Assembly: GCA_017646485.1 (NCBI GenBank)
Contig: JAGCML010000069.1
Span: 1 to 8,599 of the forward strand
Direction of reading: 5' to 3'
Source of the DNA: Kiritimatiellia bacterium
Lineage (GTDB): Bacteria; Verrucomicrobiota; Kiritimatiellia; RFP12; DVOR01
DNA length: 8,599 nt
The translations under genes were made by a program, and so were the position numbers. The notes beneath the pieces are model-generated. The model saw only the letters and a list, made by a program, of their open reading frames with translations. It did not search any database and had not been told where the DNA came from. Shown here one piece after another: positions 1 to 6,329 of this stretch (positions are counted from its first letter, which is position 1; each line of letters opens with the position of its first letter).

Positions 1-1
1 A

Positions 2-2107
2 GGCATTGGTCAGAAAACAGCCATTAAACTCCTTAGTGCCTATCCTTCTCTTGAGGCCTTACTTGATGCCGCCAGTGAAATTAAAGGAAAGACGGGCACC
101 TTACTGCAAACCCATCGCGAGCTGGCCCTGCTCAGCAAACAACTCGTCACAATTGTGCGTGATATTCCGCTGACACTCTCATGGGACGATCTTGCGGTTC
201 CCACACCTGATGCTGAAACGCTTGCGCCTGTTTTACGCCGTTATGAATTAAAGAAGCTTGCCCAGCGCCTTGGTATTTCAATCGAAAAGACCGAAACCCA
301 GAGTGCTTTTGACTTTGACGCTCCTCCCGTCACACAAGTTGCTCCAACAATTACCGATGTGACCACGCTTGAACAAGCCCAAAAGGTAGCGCAAGCCCTC
401 CTTCAAGCAGATGTGCTTGGGGTCGCCTTCTTCTATCTGCCTGGCGAAAACCCCGCCGCCCATTTGGTCTTTACGCAGAAGGACAACCACGCATGGCACT
501 TGCATTTAGAGGCAGATTTTAAAGGTGACTATCCCCTATTAGCGCCCTTCATTCCCCTTTTCAAAAGTGAAAACATCGTCAAATGTATTCACGGGGCACG
601 GGCGTTAAAGCTATTCCTCTACACTGCGCTCAATGAAACCGCATTAGGATTACAAGACACGTTATTGGAGCATTATCTCTATTCGGCAATTGAACGGCAT
701 GAACTTGAGCATGTCGCCCTCTCTCTGCTTCATGCACCTTTAAAACACACGCTCCCCTCTCCTAAAGAGATGGCTGATGCGCCCCTGCTTTCAAACCTCC
801 CCGAAGCACTCGCTGAACGTGCAGCGATTACCCTTCAATTACACCAAACACTCCTCCCTCGCTTGGAAGAGATGAATCTCCTTCCCTTGTTGCGAGACTG
901 TGAAGAACCGCTTGCTGATATTCTCTTGCAAATGGAACGCACAGGTATTCGCATTGACCTGCCTGCACTTCGACATTTCCGTACCGAATTAGAGGGTGAA
1001 ATCCTCCAATTAGAATTGGCCATTCGTCAATACACAGGCGCAGGGATTAATCTTGCTTCTCCCAAACAAGTGGGCGAATTCCTCTTTGGTGAACTTCAAC
1101 TTGACCCAGACGTCAAGCGTACCTCACGCGGACAATTCCCGACCAATGAAGAATTACTTCTGAAGCAACGTGACAAGCATCCGATTATCGACCTCCTTTT
1201 AGATTGGCGTGGATGCGTCAAACTCAAAAACACCTATGTCGATCGTCTTCCAGATCACATCTCTCCGATTGATGGACGCGTTCACACCACCTTCCATCAA
1301 ACGCTCACAGATACTGGACGCCTCTCCTCATCGGAACCCAACTTGCAAAACATTCCGGTGCGTACAGAGCGTGGCCAACGTATTCGCGCGGCATTTGTTG
1401 CCCGAAATGAAGATTGGGTGCTGCTTTCTGCAGACTACTCACAGGTCGAACTTCGCCTTATGGCCGCAATGAGTGGCGACAAACAGATGGTCGAAGCCTT
1501 CGCAAAGGGGGCGGACATCCATGCACAAACAGCATCTGCCGTTTACAATGTGCCGCTGGAAGAGGTCACGCCCCAACAACGTGCTCGCTGTAAGATGGTC
1601 AACTTCGGCATTCTCTACGGCATCTCAGCATTCGGACTCGCCGAACGCCTTCGCATTCCTCGCAAAGAAGCGCAACAACTCATTGAAGCCGTTCTTGGTC
1701 ACTTCCCCTCTGTAAAAGAATACATGCAGACCTTAATTGAAACGGCGCGTACAAAGGGTTATGCCGAGACACGTTTCGGGCGGCGCCGCGCATTGCCAGA
1801 CTTGACCTCACGCAATGGTGCTGTTCGTGCCGCAGCAGAACGTATCGCCCTCAACATGCCAATTCAAGGTACGGCAGCAGACATCATCAAATTTGCGATG
1901 GTGAAGATTCAGAAAGAATTAAATGCCCGCAATCTTCGTACGCAGATGATTTTGCAAATCCATGACGAACTCCTCTTTGATTTTCCCAAGGAAGAGGTTG
2001 AAATCGTGACACCACTGATTAAAGAAATCATGGAAACGGTTATTCCCCTGCCCGTCCCCTTACCCGTGGCGATTTCTTCAGCCAGAGATTGGTTGGCAGC
2101 ACACTAA
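2..2107 (+). CDS. polA: DNA polymerase I, 5'-truncated by window edge
   Basis: Family A DNA polymerase that fills gaps in excision repair and replaces Okazaki primers. The frame is open from base 2, so the start lies upstream; 701 residues are visible against about 930 for the E. coli enzyme, so roughly 200 are missing. The first ~57 visible residues (GIGQKTAIKLL... then LSKQLVTIVRDIPL) are the helix-hairpin-helix end of the 5'-3' nuclease domain. Residues ~120-290 form the 3'-5' exonuclease-like domain, in which I cannot find the metal-binding acidic residues (no DTE, NxxxD or YxxxD). The polymerase domain follows: TDTGRLSSSEPNLQNIPVR, motif A DYSQVELR (Asp478), motif B RARCKMVNFGILYG (Arg527, Lys531, Phe535, Tyr539) and motif C QIHDELLF (Asp655-Glu656), all intact. 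The GTG at 155 is an internal valine codon, not the start. The gene ends with TAA, 13 bases before mfd. Confidence 0.97.
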   Translation, partial: GIGQKTAIKLLSAYPSLEALLDAASEIKGKTGTLLQTHRELALLSKQLVTIVRDIPLTLSWDDLAVPTPDAETLAPVLRRYELKKLAQRLGISIEKTETQSAFDFDAPPVTQVAPTITDVTTLEQAQKVAQALLQADVLGVAFFYLPGENPAAHLVFTQKDNHAWHLHLEADFKGDYPLLAPFIPLFKSENIVKCIHGARALKLFLYTALNETALGLQDTLLEHYLYSAIERHELEHVALSLLHAPLKHTLPSPKEMADAPLLSNLPEALAERAAITLQLHQTLLPRLEEMNLLPLLRDCEEPLADILLQMERTGIRIDLPALRHFRTELEGEILQLELAIRQYTGAGINLASPKQVGEFLFGELQLDPDVKRTSRGQFPTNEELLLKQRDKHPIIDLLLDWRGCVKLKNTYVDRLPDHISPIDGRVHTTFHQTLTDTGRLSSSEPNLQNIPVRTERGQRIRAAFVARNEDWVLLSADYSQVELRLMAAMSGDKQMVEAFAKGADIHAQTASAVYNVPLEEVTPQQRARCKMVNFGILYGISAFGLAERLRIPRKEAQQLIEAVLGHFPSVKEYMQTLIETARTKGYAETRFGRRRALPDLTSRNGAVRAAAERIALNMPIQGTAADIIKFAMVKIQKELNARNLRTQMILQIHDELLFDFPKEEVEIVTPLIKEIMETVIPLPVPLPVAISSARDWLAAH

Positions 2108-2120
2108 AACCCAGCGGAAC

Positions 2121-5100
2121 ATGAAACACTTAGGTGACATTCTCCCCAAATTCAAAACCCTCCTTGCGGGAATTCTTCCACGCAAGGAGCATGCGTTTGC
2201 AACGGGGGATTTACCTATTCCAGTTTCGGTCCTCACCGCAATTGCGCTAAATGATGCGCGCAGATTGCTCATTTTACCGACGCCAGACTTAGCTGAGCAG
2301 GCCGTTGCAGATGCATCAATCATTGCACCAGACCTCCAACTTCTCACGTTGACACCCGCAGATGATGAGCAAGCCCTCGTAACAGGTGAACGCATCGCCC
2401 AAGTGCGTGCCATCTTGAAGCAGGATGCGCTCTGCCTCATTATCACCTCCATTCACGCATTACTGCAACCCATTCCAGACCCCTCCAAGTTAGACGAGGC
2501 GACCTTAACGCTATCCCTCGGAGAAAGCGTTGCGTTTGAAAAGCTGGCTAAACGTTTAACAGACGCTGGCTATCGTCGGGAGGAACTCGTTGTCGAACCC
2601 CTCACCTTCGCAATCCATGGTGGCATTCTTGATCTCTGGGCCGCGGGCGACGCTACGCCGGTTCGATTTGAGTTTTTTGGAGATGACATTGAGAGTTGCC
2701 GGCGCTTTGATCCTGCGACGCAATGTTCTACTGGAAAAGAGGCCTCCGTCACCATCGCCCCAGCTCCCAACACCAAATTCAAGACGACTCAACTCCTCCC
2801 CAAACTCCTTGACTGTGCGATCTGTATTCATGACACGCCAGCCATTGAAGCAACCTTACAACAACTTCCCCCCATCTCGTCTCGAAAAGACAATCTCGCC
2901 TTTTTCAATCAGCACCTCACCAAAGCACAATCCTACATCTGTCGTACAGGTGAACCGCTCTATCCCAATATTCCAGCGATTGCCCTCGCGGCGACGTCCA
3001 TTAATGGTGTTCAAGAGATCGCCGGCAAGGGTGGCACGCATCATCCAGACTTCTATGCGCGAATTCGTAAAGAAATGCTCGTTGATTTGGATACACGTGC
3101 CAGAAAACGCGAGAAAATCTTTATTTGTGTTGATACCGTAGCAGCCCACGAACTGCTTTCGCATGAACTGCCGCCCGAAACACCGATTACCCTCTTTAAT
3201 GCCTCCCTTTCAGAGGGATTTACCCTCAAAAATCTCAATCTAACCGTTGTTTCTCAGCGTGACCTCTATCCCACGCAACGCACCTGGCGAAAGATTCGTA
3301 AGACGCATCAAGCGGTTACTGGCCAACGTTTAGAGTACTCCTTTGATGTCGAGCCTGGCGAATTCGTTGTTCACTTGGCGCATGGTATCGGACGCTTCAC
3401 CGGTCTTACCGAAATCATTCTCAATGGTAAACGCACAGAAGTCTTCTCTTTAGAGTACGCTGATGGTGCGAAGTTACACGTCCCTACCGCACATGCGCAC
3501 CTTCTCTCACGCTATATCGGCCCCGACGCCCATAAGGTTCGCCTCCACTCGCTTGACGGAAAACGTTGGTCAAAAGAACGCGAAGCCGCGCAACGTGGCA
3601 TTGAAGATCTTGCCGCTGGTTTACTGGAAACACAAGCACGACGTAGAGTAATTCCAGGTTTTGCCTTTGATCTCTCCGACCCTTGGCTTGCAGAATTTGA
3701 AGCGATGTTCCCTTGGCAAGAGACCCCAGACCAAGCACGTGCCATTGAGGAAATCAAAAAAGACATGGCGGCACCTGTTGCGATGGACCGACTCCTCTGT
3801 GGAGATGCGGGTTACGGAAAAACAGAAGTCGCCATGCGAGCAGCCTTTATCGCAGTTACCAATCACAAACAAGTGGCACTCCTTGCGCCTACAACCGTTC
3901 TTGCCGAACAGCACTATGCCACCTTCTGTGACCGCATGGCCCATTTTCCTATTCGTATTGAAGTGCTCTCGCGTTTCCGTTCGCTGGCACAACGACGCCA
4001 AGTTCGCGAAGCGGCAGAACGAGGTGAAGAGGACATCTTAATCGGCACGCATGCCCTGCTCTCTGAAAATGTCAACTTCAAAGACCTTGGTCTACTCAGT
4101 ATTGACGAAGAGCAACGCTTTGGTGTGGCCCATAAAGAACGTCTCAAGCGCCTTCGTGCCCTTGTTGATGTCTTGACCATGAGTGCCACTCCCATTCCAC
4201 GCACGCTCTATCTCTCCCTCACAGGGGCACGCGATCTCTCCCTTATCCAGACGCCTCCACTCAATCGTGTCGCGGTTGAAACCATTATTCAACGGGATAC
4301 AGATGATTTACTCATCACCGCCATTCACAAAGAGTTAGCACGTGGTGGTCAAGTCTTCTACCTCTACAACCGCGTTCACACCATTGGGCATATCTACTCC
4401 AGACTCAAATCCCTTCTTCCTGAAGCACGGATATTGGTTGGGCATGGTCAAATGCCAGCACGAGAATTGGCAGAAACCATGCAACAATTCGAGCGAGGCG
4501 AAGCAGATATTCTTCTCTCTACCACCATTATTGAAAGTGGCATTGACATCCCACGCGCCAACACCATTCTGATTGATCGCGCAGATCGCTTTGGTTTAGC
4601 AGACCTCTACCAACTCCGTGGACGCGTGGGACGTTCTTCAGTTAAAGGCTTTGCTTACCTTTTATTGCCGCCGGATGGCTATGTTGATAGCGATGGACGC
4701 AAACGCTTGCAAGCCCTTCGCCGTCACAGTGGCCTTGGTGCAGGTTATGCGATTGCCATGCGCGACTTAGAAATTCGTGGATCGGGCAATTTACTCGGCG
4801 CAGCGCAAAGCGGACACATCGCCGCCATCGGCTTTGGGCTCTATTGTCAGTTGCTTCGTCGTACGGTTGCCAGACTGAAAGGTGAACGGATTCCCAATCT
4901 GGTTGATGTTGAAATCGCCTTTGACTTCTTAGACGCTTCACCAGGTTCCGAAGGTGACAATGCGGCCGCAATCCCCTATGACTACGTGGAAGACGATGCG
5001 CAACGCATGAATGTCTATCGACGCATCGCTGAAGCCATCAACGAAGGCGAACTCAAAACTCTAAAGGCTGAACTTGCTGACCGTTATGGTCCCTTGCCTC

Positions 5101-5309
5101 AAGCCGCCCAACGCGCCTTTAAACTGGCCTCCCTTCGCATGCTCGCCGCTGAAAAATCGCTTGCGAAGGTAGAAGTTACAGAAGATTTTCTCTTCTGTTA
5201 TGCCAAGCTCAACCATGCGCCAGTGCGGAATTACACCCACCTTTCGCTTCCCATTGAAGACCCCGACCGTCGCCTTAGCCGTCTTCGTAAAATCATCAAT
5301 TCAATCTAA
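2121..5309 (+). CDS. mfd: Transcription-repair coupling factor Mfd
   Basis: ATP-dependent DNA translocase that pushes stalled RNA polymerase off damaged templates and recruits UvrA for excision repair. It appears complete at 1062 residues, slightly shorter than E. coli Mfd (1148). Residues ~1-215 are the UvrB-like module, with IHGGILDLW and VRFEFFGDDIESCRRFDPAT near 166-200. The RNA-polymerase-interacting domain lies at ~408-465 (FDVEPGEFVVHLAHGIGRF). The RecG-like motor follows: Walker A GDAGYGKTE (561-569), DEEQRFGV (662-669), SATPIPRTL (688-696) and QLRGRVGR (831-838). The TRG translocation motif is at ~874-905 (MRDLEIRGSGNLLG), and the C-terminal regulatory domain begins around 950. The ATG is 13 bases after the polA stop with only a weak GCGGA-like element before it, so translation may be coupled to polA. 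It faces a convergent gene across a hairpin. Identity is secure. Confidence 0.98.
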   Translation: MKHLGDILPKFKTLLAGILPRKEHAFATGDLPIPVSVLTAIALNDARRLLILPTPDLAEQAVADASIIAPDLQLLTLTPADDEQALVTGERIAQVRAILKQDALCLIITSIHALLQPIPDPSKLDEATLTLSLGESVAFEKLAKRLTDAGYRREELVVEPLTFAIHGGILDLWAAGDATPVRFEFFGDDIESCRRFDPATQCSTGKEASVTIAPAPNTKFKTTQLLPKLLDCAICIHDTPAIEATLQQLPPISSRKDNLAFFNQHLTKAQSYICRTGEPLYPNIPAIALAATSINGVQEIAGKGGTHHPDFYARIRKEMLVDLDTRARKREKIFICVDTVAAHELLSHELPPETPITLFNASLSEGFTLKNLNLTVVSQRDLYPTQRTWRKIRKTHQAVTGQRLEYSFDVEPGEFVVHLAHGIGRFTGLTEIILNGKRTEVFSLEYADGAKLHVPTAHAHLLSRYIGPDAHKVRLHSLDGKRWSKEREAAQRGIEDLAAGLLETQARRRVIPGFAFDLSDPWLAEFEAMFPWQETPDQARAIEEIKKDMAAPVAMDRLLCGDAGYGKTEVAMRAAFIAVTNHKQVALLAPTTVLAEQHYATFCDRMAHFPIRIEVLSRFRSLAQRRQVREAAERGEEDILIGTHALLSENVNFKDLGLLSIDEEQRFGVAHKERLKRLRALVDVLTMSATPIPRTLYLSLTGARDLSLIQTPPLNRVAVETIIQRDTDDLLITAIHKELARGGQVFYLYNRVHTIGHIYSRLKSLLPEARILVGHGQMPARELAETMQQFERGEADILLSTTIIESGIDIPRANTILIDRADRFGLADLYQLRGRVGRSSVKGFAYLLLPPDGYVDSDGRKRLQALRRHSGLGAGYAIAMRDLEIRGSGNLLGAAQSGHIAAIGFGLYCQLLRRTVARLKGERIPNLVDVEIAFDFLDASPGSEGDNAAAIPYDYVEDDAQRMNVYRRIAEAINEGELKTLKAELADRYGPLPQAAQRAFKLASLRMLAAEKSLAKVEVTEDFLFCYAKLNHAPVRNYTHLSLPIEDPDRRLSRLRKIINSI

Positions 5310-5351
5310 AGCCCACTTCAAGTCCTAAGTGTACGGGTAAAACATAAGATA

Positions 5352-5373
5352 AGCGGCGAGAAATCTCGCCGCT
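5352..5373. terminator. Bidirectional hairpin terminator between convergent genes
   Basis: Two perfectly complementary 10-base arms, AGCGGCGAGA (5352-5361) and TCTCGCCGCT (5364-5373), form a strong GC-rich stem; leaving out the last pair gives 9 base pairs with an AAAT loop. The hairpin sits 42 bases after the mfd stop and 51 bases before the stop of the opposing gene. On the minus strand it is followed by a T-rich stretch (TTATCTTATGTTTT). On the plus strand the trailing bases (CTCTTCATGG) are a poorer tract. It therefore probably serves the minus-strand gene best and may also end the polA-mfd transcript. The rest of the 115-base gap shows nothing else I can support. Confidence 0.75.
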
Positions 5374-5424
5374 CTCTTCATGGAATATTACGTTACCTTG
5401 ATGCTTTCATGAGAGACAAAAGGG

Positions 5425-6129
5425 TTAGTCTATCTTCTCAATTTTTCGTTGCGCAGGGATATATTTCCGCGAAACGAAGGAGGAACGCGTGGCAATTTCT
5501 TTTAAATCATTTGCCGTAAGGGGGACACGTTTAAATTTAGGATTGTGATAATAGATCGTTGCGGCAGGAAAAGATGTACCAAAATCCGCATTGGCACACT
5601 GCATTTTACCCTCTCGGTCAAAGGTAAACATCTGATAGACCCAGTGATTATGATCACTCTTTTCAAAATACTGAAAGAAATTCGAATGCCTAAAGTAAAT
5701 CTTTCCATTCACTTGCACAAGGTCAGAGAGAGCAATGTCATACCCCTCAACAACGGTCTCCATGCGGCCATTCGCTCCGCCAGAGACAATGAAATGTGCC
5801 ATATAGCCTTGCGCGGCTAAACCACATCCCATCCAAGGCAAAATGAAGACGTAGTCATCAATCTCATCACCATTTAAATCAATTCGACCACCCGCACAGT
5901 ATTCCGCATGATGTTCGTAACTGGCAAAATCAGTATCCAACAAACTCAAGAATGCTGCCATTGTCTCTTCAGAGAAGGTCTGAATCTTAACGGGTGCTGC
6001 TTTCAATTGAGGTGCCCAAGGCGCCATCCAAGCAAACCCCGCCTGCGCCCAACCTAAGCCAATTAAAAGCAAGCCATAACGCATCGCTTTTTGAACATCT
6101 ACCAGTTGCGAAATCATTTCTCTAAACAT
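5425..6129 (-). CDS. Exported protein of unknown function with acidic Asp/Asn loop
   Basis: I do not recognise a named family. The chosen ATG (complement of 6127-6129) gives 234 residues. A GTG 24 bases upstream is in frame, but it leaves the GGAGGT ribosome site inside the gene. The N-terminus is signal-peptide-like: a 17-residue n-region (MFREMISQLVDVQKAMR), a hydrophobic stretch YGLLLIGLGWAQAGFA, and likely cleavage after Ala33. A later ATG at 6082-6084 would give a more compact signal peptide but has no ribosome site. The mature part contains DLNGDEIDD at about 84-92, resembling the Ca-binding loops of EF-hand, dockerin or FG-GAP-type proteins. It is followed by hydrophobic and Gly-rich segments (YVFILPWMGCG) and aromatic strands (KIYFRHSNFFQYF), suggesting a mostly beta fold. 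Three Cys remain at 78, 102 and 178. It ends with a basic tail (RKYIPAQRKIEKID). A soluble periplasmic or surface protein is inferred; no catalytic motif is evident. Confidence 0.85.
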   Translation of the reverse strand: MFREMISQLVDVQKAMRYGLLLIGLGWAQAGFAWMAPWAPQLKAAPVKIQTFSEETMAAFLSLLDTDFASYEHHAEYCAGGRIDLNGDEIDDYVFILPWMGCGLAAQGYMAHFIVSGGANGRMETVVEGYDIALSDLVQVNGKIYFRHSNFFQYFEKSDHNHWVYQMFTFDREGKMQCANADFGTSFPAATIYYHNPKFKRVPLTANDLKEIATRSSFVSRKYIPAQRKIEKID

Positions 6130-6137
6130 CTTATCTA

Positions 6138-6143
6138 ACCTCC
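6138..6143 (-). promoter_or_regulatory. Shine-Dalgarno site fixing the minus-strand gene start
   Basis: Read on the minus strand this is GGAGGT, a near-perfect anti-16S match, 8 bases before the ATG at 6127-6129. It lies inside the longer GTG-started reading, which argues for the shorter ATG-started protein. It is the only strong ribosome site seen in the window; mfd and the two downstream plus-strand genes lack one. Confidence 0.75.
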
Positions 6144-6329
6144 AGTCCGCCACTTACAAAGCTGAACTTGCAATTCACTCTTACGCCAATCAGTTTATCA
6201 TACTTTATCTATCGCCAACCATAATTTCAGTATTCAAATCTATTTCCCCTCTCTTCACCCTCTCATCTCATAAAAACGCTTGCGTCTTTTAATTTGAAAA
6301 AAGGATGTATTTTTGCTATTTTAATAGGT
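6144..6329. promoter_or_regulatory. Divergent intergenic region, promoters not resolved
   Basis: This AT-rich spacer lies between two divergently transcribed genes and should carry promoters for both. On the minus strand, TATGAT (complement of 6197-6202) resembles a -10 box, but no convincing -35 stands 16-18 bases upstream. On the plus strand, TTGCGT (6280-6285) resembles a -35, but no good -10 follows at standard spacing. The plus-strand stretch around 6241-6270 is a pyrimidine-rich run of mostly C and T. I therefore cannot assign a promoter position with confidence. Confidence 0.4.
6272..6290. repeat. Small inverted repeat in the divergent spacer
   Basis: AAAA-ACGC-TT-GCGT-C-TTTT is a short near-palindrome. 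ACGC (6276-6279) pairs with GCGT (6282-6285), and flanking A and T runs extend it with one mismatch (A6275 against C6286). The 2-base centre makes a stable RNA hairpin doubtful. It may instead be an operator-like dyad or a chance AT-rich symmetry. It lies 39 bases upstream of the preferred ATG of the exported transglutaminase-like gene. Confidence 0.3.

Noticed and set aside
155..157. GTG as a possible polA start
   Set aside because: The frame is open upstream to base 2 and encodes the conserved end of the 5'-3' nuclease domain, so this is an internal valine codon.
2590..4041. Open frames of 126-183 codons on the plus strand inside mfd (2590-3141, 3661-4041)
   Set aside because: They overlap conserved Mfd domains in another frame, and their products are low-complexity basic sequences typical of out-of-frame translation.
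5314..5331. Small inverted repeat CACTT/AAGTG after mfd
   Set aside because: Only 5 base pairs with an 8-base loop; expected by chance and far weaker than the hairpin at 5352-5373.
6130..6153. GTG start extending the minus-strand exported protein by 8 residues
   Set aside because: It would place the GGAGGT ribosome site inside the gene and lengthen an already long n-region; the ATG at 6127-6129 is better positioned.
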